Source: Actinoplanes subtropicus
GTDB taxonomy: Bacteria > Actinomycetota > Actinomycetes > Mycobacteriales > Micromonosporaceae
DNA length: 64,000 bases
NCBI RefSeq assembly: GCF_000721705.1
Contig: NZ_JOJL01000003.1
Coordinates: forward strand, 1-64,000
Direction: 5' to 3'
Shown piece after piece: positions 23,251 through 32,191 of this stretch (position 1 is the stretch's first letter; each line of letters opens with the position of its first letter). The notes below the pieces were generated by a model. The model searched no databases. It had not been told where the DNA came from and saw only the letters and a program-made list of their open reading frames with translations. Made by a program: the position numbers and the translations under genes.

Positions 23251-24630
23251 ATGATGGCGAACCCGCCGGCCCCGGTGATGGCGACCCCGCCGGTCAGTCC
23301 GGCCGCCGAGGCGGCCCGCGTCGTCGACGCCGTGCTGCGTGAGCTGCGCGTCGGCGACCATCGCGGGGTCGTGGTCGACTCGCCGCCGGGCGCCGGGAAG
23401 TCCACGCTGGTGGTGCGGGCGGCCGGCGAGCTGGCCGCCGCCGGGTCGCCGCTGATGATCGTCGCGCAGACCAACGAGCAGGTCGACGACCTGATCGAGC
23501 GGCTCGGCGCGCGCTCGCCCGAGGTGCGGGTCGGCCGGCTCTCCGCGGTCGACTACGAGCCCTCCGACCGCGTCCGTGACCATCCCGCCTGCCGGGTCGG
23601 CGCCAAGGTGGCCGAGCTCGGGTCGCCGGCGATCACCATCGGCACGGCCGCGAAATGGGCGACGGTCACCGAGGGCAGCTGGCCCTGGGCGATCGTCGAC
23701 GAGGCGTACCAGATGCGGTCGGATGCGCTGCTCCGGGTCGCGCCGCGGTTCGAGCGCGCGCTGTTCGTCGGCGACCCGGGCCAGCTCGACCCGTTCTCCA
23801 CCGTCGAGGTCGACCGCTGGACCGGCCTCTCGTGGGATCCGATGCAGAGCGCGGTCGCCGTGCTGCTCCGGCACAATCCCGACCTGCCGGTGCACCGCCT
23901 GCCGGTGTCCTGGCGGCTGCCGCACTCGGCCGCGTCGGTGGTGGCCGAGGCCTTCTACCCGTTCACCGGGTTCCGGTCGGGCACCGGGCCGGGCGATCGG
24001 CGGCTGACCTTCGGGGCGCCGACCGCGGCCGGCCCCGCCGACCGGGCGCTCGACCAGGTGCTCGACCGGGCCGCGACCGGCTGGGCGCTCGACGAGGTGC
24101 TCGACCGGGCGGCGGCGACCGGCTGGGGGCTGCACGAGCTCGCGCCCCGGTTCACGATCCGCACCGATGCGGAAGCGGCGGCCGCCTGCGCGGCGCTGGC
24201 CGGCCGGGCGCTGAGCCGGCAGGCGGTCGCCCACTCGGAGGCCGGCGAGCAGCCGCTGACACCGGCCCGCGTCGCGATCGGGGCGGCGCACCGCGACCAG
24301 GCCGCCGCTGTCCGGGCGCTGCTCCCGCCCGAGGCGGTCGGCGTCACGGTCGACACGGCCAACCGGCTGCAGGGCCGGGAGTACGACCTGACCATCGTGC
24401 TGCATCCGCTGTCCGGCCGGCGCGACGCGACCGCGTTCCACCTGGAGTCCGGTCGGCTGTGCGTGCTGACCTCGCGGCACCGGCACGCCTGCGTGATCGT
24501 GGCCCGGGCGGGCATCGCCGAGCTGCTCGATGCGCACCCGTCCACCGAGCCGGTGCACCTCAACGTGCCGGTCAAGTTCCCCGACGGCTGGGAGGCAAAT
24601 CAGGCAATACTCGCTCATTTACACTCGTGA
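23251..24630 (+). CDS. SF1 helicase-like ATPase
   Basis: A 459-residue P-loop NTPase of helicase superfamily 1. Walker A is SPPGAGKS (44-51), Walker B WAIVDEA (D150, E151), then GDPGQLDPF, the WRLPHSAA motif, TANRLQGREYDLTIVL and SRHRHACVIVARA, equivalent to motifs III to VI. It lacks any nuclease domain. Between motifs a 12-13-residue segment is duplicated (ALDQVLDRAATGW, ALDEVLDRAAATGW). Start set by the leaderless promoter; a start at 23149 would add a Pro-rich leader. It is followed at 37 bases by the beta-family gene and then a Prim-Pol gene, all on the plus strand. Confidence 0.8.
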   Translation: MMANPPAPVMATPPVSPAAEAARVVDAVLRELRVGDHRGVVVDSPPGAGKSTLVVRAAGELAAAGSPLMIVAQTNEQVDDLIERLGARSPEVRVGRLSAVDYEPSDRVRDHPACRVGAKVAELGSPAITIGTAAKWATVTEGSWPWAIVDEAYQMRSDALLRVAPRFERALFVGDPGQLDPFSTVEVDRWTGLSWDPMQSAVAVLLRHNPDLPVHRLPVSWRLPHSAASVVAEAFYPFTGFRSGTGPGDRRLTFGAPTAAGPADRALDQVLDRAATGWALDEVLDRAAATGWGLHELAPRFTIRTDAEAAAACAALAGRALSRQAVAHSEAGEQPLTPARVAIGAAHRDQAAAVRALLPPEAVGVTVDTANRLQGREYDLTIVLHPLSGRRDATAFHLESGRLCVLTSRHRHACVIVARAGIAELLDAHPSTEPVHLNVPVKFPDGWEANQAILAHLHS

Positions 24631-24655
24631 TTGTCGCGAATCCGACACGAGTCGC

Positions 24656-24661
24656 TACTCT
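24656..24661 (+). promoter_or_regulatory. -10 box TACTCT for beta-family gene
   Basis: TACTCT lies 6 bases before the ATG at 24668, predicting an own, leaderless transcript within the three-gene row. Confidence 0.6.
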
Positions 24662-24667
24662 GGGTAA

Positions 24668-25705
24668 ATGGCGGTCTTCACGACGGCGGGTTCCCTGCGG
24701 GATGACGTCTACCGTCCGATCCTGCGGCCGCGACGGGGCGAACTGGCGGCGCTCAGCCATCTGGCGCCGGGCGACGAGTCGAGAGTCATGCCGATTCTCG
24801 AGGTGGAGTCGGGGCCGGGCCTGCTGGCGCTGATCCGGCAGTTGCCGCCGCGCGCGGGAGCGGTCGCGATCGACTTCAGCGCCGTGCCCGAGCCACGCGG
24901 TCTGCTGTGGAGGCCCGCGCTGGATCTGGCGGAGTCGCTGGCCGACCTCGGGGTGACGATGGTTCCGGTGCTCCGGGCGTACGACGGCAATCGTCGCCTG
25001 ACCGCCCACGGCCTGGCCGCGCGGATGCACCTGCGTCGTGCGGTGTTGCGGCTTCAGCCGCATGTCGACGCCGGGAATCCGGCGGAGGCCGACGCCGTGG
25101 CCGAGCGGCTGCTGCAGGGCGCGGGCCTGGAGGCCGAGGAGGTCGACCTGCTGATCGACCTGGCCGAGACCGCCTGTGTGGCGCACGCCGACGTGGTCGA
25201 GGAGCAGTGCCGGCGGGTGCTGCGCTGGGCGCGCGGGATGCCGTGGCGGTCGGTGAGCGTGGCCTCCGGCGCGATGCCGGCCAACCTCGACGACCTGCCC
25301 ACCGACCGGCCGGTCTCGGTCGGACGGCTGGACGCTCGGGTGTGGAGCCGGCTCGGTGAGCCCGGCGTGGGCTATTCGGACTACGGCGTGACCTCGCCGG
25401 TGCGGCGGCTCGGCGTGCAGCGGCACCGCCAGCTGCCGACCCTGCGCTACACCTCCGAGAACGACTGGTGGATCTACCGCTGGGCACGCCGCGGCGCCCG
25501 CAGCGACGACCGCTGCCACGACCTGTGCCGCACGCTGGTGCGCTCGCCGCAGTGGCCGGCCACGGGCGCGCGCTTCTCCTGGGGCGACGCCGAGATCGCC
25601 CGGCGAGCCCGGACGGCGCACGGCGGCGGCAGCTCGGCGAGCTGGATCTCCTGGAGCACTTCGCACCATATCGCCCATGTGCTGGAGTCGCTGACGGCCC
25701 ACTGA
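24668..25705 (+). CDS. Beta-family protein (T4 beta-like)
   Basis: A 345-residue protein of the phage-T4-beta-related family (PF14350 type). The start VYRPILRPRRGELAALSHL, then MPILEVESG, VAIDFSAV and VPVLRAYDG give the repeating strand-helix pattern of the family, probably a TIM-barrel-like fold; the C-terminus carries YTSENDWWIYRWARRG and SSASWISW. The biochemical function of the family is not established; members occur in phages and in bacterial accessory regions. It is 37 bases after the SF1 ATPase and 20 bases before the Prim-Pol gene, which suggests a shared role. Confidence 0.75.
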   Translation: MAVFTTAGSLRDDVYRPILRPRRGELAALSHLAPGDESRVMPILEVESGPGLLALIRQLPPRAGAVAIDFSAVPEPRGLLWRPALDLAESLADLGVTMVPVLRAYDGNRRLTAHGLAARMHLRRAVLRLQPHVDAGNPAEADAVAERLLQGAGLEAEEVDLLIDLAETACVAHADVVEEQCRRVLRWARGMPWRSVSVASGAMPANLDDLPTDRPVSVGRLDARVWSRLGEPGVGYSDYGVTSPVRRLGVQRHRQLPTLRYTSENDWWIYRWARRGARSDDRCHDLCRTLVRSPQWPATGARFSWGDAEIARRARTAHGGGSSASWISWSTSHHIAHVLESLTAH

Positions 25706-25712
25706 ATTGTCG

Positions 25713-25718
25713 TACGCT
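25713..25718 (+). promoter_or_regulatory. -10 box TACGCT for Prim-Pol gene
   Basis: TACGCT is 7 bases before the ATG at 25726; the message is probably leaderless. Confidence 0.55.
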
Positions 25719-25725
25719 TGTTCTA

Positions 25726-26592
25726 ATGTTGCTGACAGCCGCGTTGGCGTACGCCCGGCACGGGATCCCGGTCCTGCCGGTGCACACGCCTGACCCGAGC
25801 TGCGGCTGTTCCTGCGACAAAGGAGTGCGATGCGACCGGCCCGGCAAGCATCCCCGGCTGCGACACGGCCTCACCGAGGCCACCACCGACCCGCGGCTCA
25901 TCGACGTGTGGTGGTCCCGCTGGCCCGAGGCGAATGTCGGGCTGCGCACCGGCATCACGATGGATGTGGCCGATATCGACTCGGCCGAGGGCTGGCACGG
26001 CCTGACCCACCTCCTCGGTGGCGAGCTGCCGCCCGGCCCCCGGGTGCGGACCGGTGGCGGCGGCTGGCACCTGTGGTTCCGCCCGATGGGCTTCGGCAAC
26101 CGGGTGGGCCTGCTCCCCGGGCTCGACTGGCGCGGCGCGGGCGGCTATGTGGTGGCCCCGCCGTCCCGGCACGTCCGCGGCGGGGAGTATCGCTGGGTCC
26201 GCCGTCCGGGTGACGCGCTGCCGGTCGGCCCGGCCCCGCTCCGCGCCCTGATCGAGGGCCCGCCCCCGCCCCCCGCGGCGCGGCGGGGGTCCCCGCCGCG
26301 GGTGATCGCGCACCCCGATCGGTACGGGCGGGCCGCGCTGACGGCCGAGTCCGACCGGGTGGCGTCCGCGCCGGTGGGCACCCGCAACGACACGCTCAAC
26401 CGGGCGGCGTTCGCCCTCGGCCGGCTGGTCGGCGCCGGCCTGCTCGACCCGGGCGACGTCATCCGCGAACTCGACGCGGCCGCGCGGCGGTGCGGGCTGG
26501 GCCGCGCCGAGACCCGCCGCACGATCCGCTCCGGCCTCACCGCGGGCCGCCGGTCACCGATCGACCCGGAAGCCGGCCGCCGCGTGGCCTGA
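25726..26592 (+). CDS. Bifunctional DNA primase/polymerase (Prim-Pol) domain protein
   Basis: A 288-residue protein. The N-terminal 190 residues form the Prim-Pol domain: a cysteine cluster (C26, C28, C30, C36) before GKHPR, the catalytic DxD at D83/D85 (VADIDS), H115 in GGGWHLWF, and GLDWRGAGGYVVAPPSRHV. The C-terminal helical segment (NDTLNRAAFALGRLVGAG) resembles the small helical module that follows Prim-Pol domains in plasmids and integrative elements. No helicase domain is fused; the SF1 ATPase upstream could supply that activity. Such proteins prime and extend DNA on plasmids and phages. Confidence 0.85.
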   Translation: MLLTAALAYARHGIPVLPVHTPDPSCGCSCDKGVRCDRPGKHPRLRHGLTEATTDPRLIDVWWSRWPEANVGLRTGITMDVADIDSAEGWHGLTHLLGGELPPGPRVRTGGGGWHLWFRPMGFGNRVGLLPGLDWRGAGGYVVAPPSRHVRGGEYRWVRRPGDALPVGPAPLRALIEGPPPPPAARRGSPPRVIAHPDRYGRAALTAESDRVASAPVGTRNDTLNRAAFALGRLVGAGLLDPGDVIRELDAAARRCGLGRAETRRTIRSGLTAGRRSPIDPEAGRRVA

Positions 26593-27115
26593 CCACAACC
26601 CGCCGACAACCACCCCTCACCCGACGCGGGCGCCACCCGACAACCACCCCTCACCCGACGCGGGCGCCGCCCGACGACCGCCGCTCGCCCGATGCGCGCG
26701 CCACCCGACGACCACTGCTCGACCCCGCTGCGGCCGCCGCGCGGCGTCGGCGTCACGGCCCGGCCGTCTGACCCCGGAGCGAGCAGCTCGACGGCCGCCG
26801 TCCGACCCCGCGGCCCGACAGCCATCGAACGACTCTCGAAGGGAGCGCCGCCCGACATCTTCCGCCCGACCCCGGTGCGAGAGCCGCCCGACAGCCACCG
26901 CCTGACCCCGCAAAGGCGCTGCCCGACAGCTGCCGCTCGACCCTGAAGTGGCCGCTACCGGGGCGTCAGCGGGCGTCGCGGGGCGTCGTTCGACGGCTGC
27001 CGATCGGTTGCGGGGTGGGCCGGCGCGTGTGCGGCTGCACGGGCACCGTCACCGATCGATCCCGAAGCCGGCCGCCACGTGGCGTGAGCGGGTGCTTAGC
27101 CCAATGATGGGGGGC
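26593..27115. other. Repeat-rich intergenic region
   Basis: About 520 bases without a supported gene. It starts with the 34-bp tandem array and continues with worn copies that share the core GCCCGACAGCC. Frames are open on both strands only because of the skewed, stop-poor composition. Confidence 0.6.
26605..26706 (+). repeat. 34-bp tandem repeat array
   Basis: Units 26605-26638 and 26639-26672 differ at one base; 26673-26706 is a diverged copy; further degraded copies run to about 26945. There are no unique spacers, so it is not a CRISPR array. Thirty-four bases does not preserve a reading frame. Confidence 0.8.
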
Positions 27116-27790
27116 ATGACCGATCAACGCGGGCTGAAGCCGTACGACGTGCACGTCACCGTGGACGCGGGCCGGGACGAGGTGTGGGAGGCGGTGACCC
27201 AGCCCGCCGTGCTGCATCAGTGGTTCGGCTGGGACTACGACGGGCTGGCCGCCGAGATCCGGCAGATCTTCGTCGACGAGGCGACCCTGCTGGCGCCCGA
27301 GCGGATGGGCTGGGCCGACGGGTCCTACCTGGAGGTGAGCGGCGGCGACGAGCTCGCCCGGGTACGCGTCTCCCGCGAGGGCACGGGTCCGGGCGGCCCC
27401 GAGCGGTACGACGCGATCGAGGAGGGCTGGCGCGCCTTCCTGGTCCAGCTGCGGTATCTGTTCAGCGCCCGCCCGACCGGCCGCCGCCGCACGCTGTACC
27501 TGACCGGCGAGACGACCGGCCGGCAGGCCCTCAGCCTCGCCGACGGCGGGTGGGAACGCTTCGGTCCGCGGGTCGCCTGGACGGTGAACGCCGAGGGCCA
27601 CCTGATCGTGGTCGCCGGGCGGGTCCCGCTCGACCGGCACGAGGCGGCGCGCATGGAGGTGACCGTGTCGACCTTCGGCCTGGCCGACGCGGCCTTCGTC
27701 GACCTGCGTGAGGAGTGGACGAAGCGGTGGGCGCCGCTGGCCGCCTTCGCCGAGGTGACCACCGCAGCCGACCCGGCCCCGCAAAGCTGA
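27116..27790 (+). CDS. SRPBCC (AHSA1-type) protein
   Basis: A 224-residue soluble protein with the START/Bet v1-like fold of the AHSA1 group: VHVTVDAGRDEVWEAVTQPA, then WFGWDYDG and the closing helix EWTKRWAPLAAFAEV. Such proteins bind hydrophobic ligands or act as co-chaperones; no ligand can be predicted. In-frame ATGs at 27104, 27107 and 27116 are close together; MTDQRG is used here without a strong ribosome site. Directly after its stop lies a 15-bp tandem repeat. Confidence 0.78.
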   Translation: MTDQRGLKPYDVHVTVDAGRDEVWEAVTQPAVLHQWFGWDYDGLAAEIRQIFVDEATLLAPERMGWADGSYLEVSGGDELARVRVSREGTGPGGPERYDAIEEGWRAFLVQLRYLFSARPTGRRRTLYLTGETTGRQALSLADGGWERFGPRVAWTVNAEGHLIVVAGRVPLDRHEAARMEVTVSTFGLADAAFVDLREEWTKRWAPLAAFAEVTTAADPAPQS

Positions 27791-27796
27791 CGCCTC

Positions 27797-27856
27797 GGAA
27801 GGCCCCGAGCCGGAAGGCCCCGAGCCGGAAGGCCTCGAGCCGGAAGGCCTCGAGCC
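27797..27856 (+). repeat. 15-bp tandem repeat, four copies
   Basis: GGAAGGCCCCGAGCC is repeated at 27797, 27812, 27827 and 27842, the last two with one base changed, and a partial fifth copy follows. It begins 7 bases after the SRPBCC gene's stop, the same position relative to a gene end as the array at 7957. Confidence 0.9.
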
Positions 27857-27940
27857 GGAAAGCTGACCCCGACCCCGAAAAGCCTGCTGGCAAGGCCTGG
27901 ATGGGATGAACGGAGGGTCGATACGACGTTCGCGGGCCGG

Positions 27941-27946
27941 TAGCCT
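27941..27946 (+). promoter_or_regulatory. -10 box TAGCCT upstream of SpoIIE-type phosphatase
   Basis: TAGCCT lies 27 bases before the GTG at 27974. The leader would be about 20 bases and contains a G-rich ribosome site, unlike the leaderless genes. Confidence 0.4.
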
Positions 27947-27973
27947 GTCAGGTCTGGGCGGCCGGGGGGCGAC

Positions 27974-29779
27974 GTGCTGCGGGGAGACTTGGTCGGGACA
28001 GCGGAAGGCGTTCTCGCGCATCCGGAACGTCTGCGGGCGGTTCGGCGACTTGGGGTGGGCGCGCGGCCCGATGCCGCCTTCGACCGCATTGCCGTGCTGG
28101 TCGAGCGGCTGATCGAGACGCCGGCCGCGGTGGTGACCGTGCTCGGGGCCGATCGGCAGTTCCTGCCGGGTCAGGTGGGCCTGCCCGAGCCGCTGGCCAA
28201 GTCCCGGGAGATGCCGCTCAGTCACTCGCTCAGCCGGCACGTGGTCGAGGACGGGCGGCCGCTGGTCGTCTCGGACACCCGGGTGGATCCGCGGATGCGG
28301 GACAACCCCGCGGTGCACGAGCTCGGCGCGGTCGCCTTCGCCGGCGTGCCGCTGACCGACGCGGAGGGTCACGTGCTCGGCACCCTGGCGGTGATGGACC
28401 GGGAGTCCCGCGAGTGGACGCGCAGCGAGCTCGCGCTGCTGGCCGAGCTCGGCGAGATCTGCTCCTCCGAGCTGCGGCTGCGGATAGCGCGGGAGATCGC
28501 CGACGAGGCGCGCCGGGCCGCGGAGTCGGCGCACGACCAGCTCACCCTGCTCGGCGAGCTGTCCGAGACGCTGACCGCCACGATGGACATCGACGAGGCG
28601 CTCGGCCGGCTGGGGCGGACGGTCGCCGGGCGGCTGGCCGACTGGTGCGTCGTCGCGCTGGCCGAACCGTCGGGCACCGTCCGGCACGTGTCGGCGGCCC
28701 ACCACGACCCGGCGTACGCAGAACCGGCGAAACGCCTCGCCCAGCTCGCGGCCGCGGCACCCCGAGAGATGAAATCCCTGGTCGCGGCCGTGCAACGCGG
28801 CGCGCTGCCGATCCGGGCGGAGACGGCCGACCCGGCTGCGCTGCGCGCCCGGGTGCTGCCCGGCGAGATCGTCGAGATCGCCGAGCGGATCGGCCTGGGC
28901 TCCTATCTGGTCGCCCCGATCACCGCGCCGGTCGGCCGGCGCATCGTCGGCGTGGTGATCCTGGTCAACGGCGCGGGCCGGGGCACGTTCGGCGAGGCCG
29001 AGGAGCGCACCGCCGTGGAGATCGGCCGCCGCGCCGGGCTCGCGGTCGACAACAGCCGGCTCTATGGCCGGCAGCGCCACGTCGCCGAGGTGCTGCAGCA
29101 CAGCATGCTGCCCGAGTTGCCGGAGATTCCGGGCGTCGAGCTGCACGCCCGGTATCTCCCGGCGCAGATCGGCGCCGCGGTCGGCGGCGACTGGTACGAC
29201 GCGTTCGTCCAGCCGGACGGCAGCGTCATGCTCGCGGTCGGCGACGTCTCCGGCCACGACATCGAGGCCGCCGCCACCATGGGCCAGGTCCGCAACCTGG
29301 TCCGCGGCGACGCCTACGGCCGCGACGACGAGCCGGGCCCGCTGCTCGCCCAGCTCGACCGCGCGCTGCACGGGCTCGGCATGCCCGCCGCCGCGACCGC
29401 CGTGCTGGCCCGGCTGCGCCGCGACGGCGACGGCTACGAGCTGACCTTCGCCAACGCCGGCCATCCCCCGCCGGTGCTGCTGCGCCCGGACGGCGAGGTC
29501 GAGGTCTGGTGGGAGGCACCCGAGCCGCTGCTCGGCCTGGTCCCGCGCGACGAGCGCAGCACCTACCGCCGCCGCCTCACCCCCGGCTCGACGCTGATGC
29601 TCTACACCGACGGCCTGGTCGAGAACCCCGCGCAGCTCATCGACGAGGGGATCCGCCGCATCCGCGAGGCGATTCAGGGGAAGGCCGCGCTTCCCACCGA
29701 CGACCTGTGCACGCTCCTGCTCAACACCGCCACCCGCCGGGACGACGACGTAGCGCTGCTGGTCATCAAGGTTCGGTAG
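27974..29779 (+). CDS. GAF-GAF-SpoIIE (PP2C) phosphatase
   Basis: A 601-residue cytoplasmic Ser/Thr phosphatase of the RsbU/SpoIIE type, which usually dephosphorylates an anti-sigma-factor antagonist. Two GAF domains (about 35-175 and 195-365) should sense a ligand; the phosphatase domain (about 385-600) has GGDWYDAF, GDVSGHDIEAA, NAGHPPPVLL and YTDGLVE, the metal-binding Asp motifs. A short helix (ADEARRAAESAHDQL) links the GAF domains. No anti-sigma genes are adjacent. Its stop overlaps the converging operon of the Cas4-like nuclease by 14 bases. Confidence 0.88.
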   Translation: MLRGDLVGTAEGVLAHPERLRAVRRLGVGARPDAAFDRIAVLVERLIETPAAVVTVLGADRQFLPGQVGLPEPLAKSREMPLSHSLSRHVVEDGRPLVVSDTRVDPRMRDNPAVHELGAVAFAGVPLTDAEGHVLGTLAVMDRESREWTRSELALLAELGEICSSELRLRIAREIADEARRAAESAHDQLTLLGELSETLTATMDIDEALGRLGRTVAGRLADWCVVALAEPSGTVRHVSAAHHDPAYAEPAKRLAQLAAAAPREMKSLVAAVQRGALPIRAETADPAALRARVLPGEIVEIAERIGLGSYLVAPITAPVGRRIVGVVILVNGAGRGTFGEAEERTAVEIGRRAGLAVDNSRLYGRQRHVAEVLQHSMLPELPEIPGVELHARYLPAQIGAAVGGDWYDAFVQPDGSVMLAVGDVSGHDIEAAATMGQVRNLVRGDAYGRDDEPGPLLAQLDRALHGLGMPAAATAVLARLRRDGDGYELTFANAGHPPPVLLRPDGEVEVWWEAPEPLLGLVPRDERSTYRRRLTPGSTLMLYTDGLVENPAQLIDEGIRRIREAIQGKAALPTDDLCTLLLNTATRRDDDVALLVIKVR

Positions 29780-31166
29780 GCGGGCCGCCGTGCGTCCACG
29801 GTGTATCGGCGGGCTCGGGGAAGGCCGCGCCCGGCCGGTACGCCTCGCTCAGGGTGGTGAGCAGCAACGTCTCGCCCACCGACGGGACGCTGCCGGGCTC
29901 GGCCACCAGCTTGCGGCCCATCCCGCCGGAGAGTTCCAGCAGCACGTCGTAGCCGGTCGCGGTGGCCGTCACCGAGATGACCTTCGCCTTCTGCGCCGGG
30001 CGGGCCGGCGACGTCAACGTGGCGCCCGCCTCGACCCGGACCGTCTCGGTGGTGGCGACCATGATCCGGGGGCGGAGGACGGGCCGCTTCCCGGTGTCGT
30101 CGACGCGGTCCGGCGCGGCCAGCGTGACCACGCCGCCGAAGGCCGCCCCGGCCAGCCGGTACTCGGCCATCACCAGCGGATCGTCGAAGGCGCGCTGCAC
30201 CGCGTAGCGGGCCGCCGCGTTCTCCAGCCGCTGCAAACGCGCGGCCGCGGCCACCGCGCCGTCCCGGCGGGGCTGCGGCGCGCCGTCCTCGGCCAGGTGC
30301 TGGACGTACGCCGAATAAGCGTCCCGATCCCCATCCCAGCGCGACGCCACCCGAGCGCCCGGCGGCAGCCCGCGCAGCAGATCGAGCGCCCGCCACATCC
30401 CCGCCCAGGTGGGCAGCAGCAGGTCGTGCAGCACTTTCGGCAGCCCGGGATCGGCGTCGGCGATCAGCGGCGTCAGCACGTGGTTGTCGAAGTCCGGGTC
30501 GGTGGCCGGCCCGGCGACCGGTCCCCGCTCGGCCTCGCGGGCCGCCTCCGCGCCCGATTCGATCCACGCCAGCAGCGACCCCAGGTGGTTGTCCTCAGCC
30601 CCGCTCTGCCCGGTCGCCCAGTGCAGCATCAGCGCCTGCACCGTGGTCGGGAACAGCGCCGACCCCGGCATCTCGGCCGACCCGGCCAGAAACGTCAGCC
30701 ACCGGCCCAGCAGCGGCACCGACGGCGGCACCGGATAGTCGCCGTCGACCCGCCGGAACCGGGTCGACCGGCCGAGGAGGCGCAGGAAGTCGACGCCGCC
30801 GGAGTTCGGCACCCAGACCTGGGGCGCGTCGACGAAGCGGTACCGCACGTCCCGCCCCCGGTCGACCGGCACCGCCTCGGTCTCGCCGGCGAACGACTCC
30901 AGGTACGGCACCAGTTGCCCGGCCAGCTCGGCGGCGAAGGCGAACCGCTCATCGCGGTTGCGCGGCTGCGAGACGACGAGCAGCCGCGGCTCGGAGGCGA
31001 CGGTTCCCACCATGGCGGCGAGCGGGGCGTTGGCCTCCCCGGCCATGGCCAGCGGAATCAGGACGAACGGCCGGTCGTGCACATGCAGGTGACGAACCGT
31101 GGCGATCGGCTGCGCCCGTCCGGCCTCGAAGGCCTGTGCCCGGGCGAGCGCGACGAGCGTACTCAA
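29766..31166 (-). CDS. Unknown protein, third gene of Cas4-like nuclease operon
   Basis: A 466-residue protein I do not recognise. It begins LSTLVALARAQAFEAGRAQP and includes HLHVHDRPFVLIPLAMAGEA, then a helical middle and a C-terminal part that looks like a small beta-barrel (about 385-450: RPRIMVATTETVRV, KVISVTATATGYDVLLELSG, VGETLLLTTL). No nucleotide-binding or nuclease motif is visible. The TTG start overlaps the stop of the nuclease gene (TTGA), so translation is coupled and a fixed stoichiometry is likely. Confidence 0.75.
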   Translation of the reverse strand: MSTLVALARAQAFEAGRAQPIATVRHLHVHDRPFVLIPLAMAGEANAPLAAMVGTVASEPRLLVVSQPRNRDERFAFAAELAGQLVPYLESFAGETEAVPVDRGRDVRYRFVDAPQVWVPNSGGVDFLRLLGRSTRFRRVDGDYPVPPSVPLLGRWLTFLAGSAEMPGSALFPTTVQALMLHWATGQSGAEDNHLGSLLAWIESGAEAAREAERGPVAGPATDPDFDNHVLTPLIADADPGLPKVLHDLLLPTWAGMWRALDLLRGLPPGARVASRWDGDRDAYSAYVQHLAEDGAPQPRRDGAVAAAARLQRLENAAARYAVQRAFDDPLVMAEYRLAGAAFGGVVTLAAPDRVDDTGKRPVLRPRIMVATTETVRVEAGATLTSPARPAQKAKVISVTATATGYDVLLELSGGMGRKLVAEPGSVPSVGETLLLTTLSEAYRPGAAFPEPADTPWTHGGPPTEP

Positions 31167-32191
31167 GAAAGCGCCTCGGCCCGCAAGCGAGCCGCCTGCC
31201 GCAGCAGCGCGGCCGCCTCCGCCTGATCCGGCGCGGGCGCGACCGCCCCACGCGCCAGATCGAGCGCCACCGAGACCTCCTCGATGCCGCCCAGCGACTC
31301 TCGCACCGACCGCCCCAACGCCGCCGTGGCTCCCGAAGCCTCTTCCCGACAATATACCGACATTTCGCAGGACGACAGGCACTCGGGAGCATATCGGGCA
31401 TCGACCAGCGACAGCGACTCGATCAGGGTCGACGGGGAGAGCGCTAGGTCAAAAGACACCGAAGGGGGGAAGGAACTGATAAGCGAAGAAACCGACGACA
31501 ATCGCGACAACTGCCGCCGCAGCGTGGACAGCTGCTTCCGTACGTCCAAAACCACCGCAACCGGCTGCAGCGAGAAGTTCGCCGGGCAGACCAGCACCAC
31601 CTCGTGGCTGACCCGATCCTCGCCGAGCAGCGCCCGCAGCGCCAGCACGTAGACCGCAGCCTGCACCGCCGCGGACGACACCGCCGCCGAGTCCGCCTGC
31701 CCGTCCACGATCGCGAACGACTTGATCTCGACGACCCGCAGCCGCCCCTCGCTCTGGAACGCGATCAGATCCGGCTCGAGAAACACCGTCTGCCCGCCGA
31801 CCTCGAGCGTCAGCAGCGGATGGTCGATCAACGCCGAGGTGGCCGAGGCGAGCAATCCCCGGGTCCGCTCGTGCCGCGCCCCCAGCGTGTCGTCCGAGTC
31901 GGCCCCGAGATCGTGATACCCGACCACGCCCACGTCGAGCACCGACCGCAACAGCGCGCAGTCGTCCGCCTTGAGCATCGCCTCGAAGGCGTTCCCCCGC
32001 GCCAGGGCGAACCGCGACTGCCCGAAGTTCCCCGGAAACCCGATCCGCGAGGCGAGCGCGACCTTGTCCACCCCGGCCGCGTCGAGCACCGCCCGCCGCG
32101 AGCACCCCGGGTTCCCGGTCAGCGCCGCGATCGTGCGCGCGTTGTGCCGTTTCGCCGGCGTCGAGCCGCGCAGCCGATCCAGCTGGTTCAC
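31163..32191 (-). CDS. Cas4-like Fe-S PD-(D/E)xK nuclease
   Basis: A 342-residue nuclease of the RecB/Cas4 type. The active site reads D141 (LEPDLIAF), E155-x-K157 (VVEIKSF) and the QxxxY motif Q177-AAV-Y181. C30 together with C271, C275 and C281 (ECLSSCEMSVYC) gives the one-plus-three cysteine pattern that holds a 4Fe-4S cluster in Cas4 and AddB. RGNAFE near residue 65 corresponds to the helix before the cluster. It should cut or resect DNA ends. It is the middle gene of a tight operon (GTGA overlap upstream, TTGA downstream); no cas genes or repeats are nearby. Confidence 0.83.
   Translation of the reverse strand: MNQLDRLRGSTPAKRHNARTIAALTGNPGCSRRAVLDAAGVDKVALASRIGFPGNFGQSRFALARGNAFEAMLKADDCALLRSVLDVGVVGYHDLGADSDDTLGARHERTRGLLASATSALIDHPLLTLEVGGQTVFLEPDLIAFQSEGRLRVVEIKSFAIVDGQADSAAVSSAAVQAAVYVLALRALLGEDRVSHEVVLVCPANFSLQPVAVVLDVRKQLSTLRRQLSRLSSVSSLISSFPPSVSFDLALSPSTLIESLSLVDARYAPECLSSCEMSVYCREEASGATAALGRSVRESLGGIEEVSVALDLARGAVAPAPDQAEAAALLRQAARLRAEALS

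Noticed and set aside
25705..25732. Match to a PafBC/RecA-independent damage promoter (TTGTC...TAATGT)
   Set aside because: Three positions of the conserved box differ and the -10 would overlap the start codon; TACGCT 7 bases before the ATG fits better.
26605..26706. CRISPR-like array
   Set aside because: Units are directly adjacent with no unique spacers and no cas genes are nearby.
31163..32191. CRISPR-associated Cas4
   Set aside because: The fold and cysteines match Cas4-like nucleases, but no cas1, cas2 or repeat array is in the window, so the cas4 name is not given.
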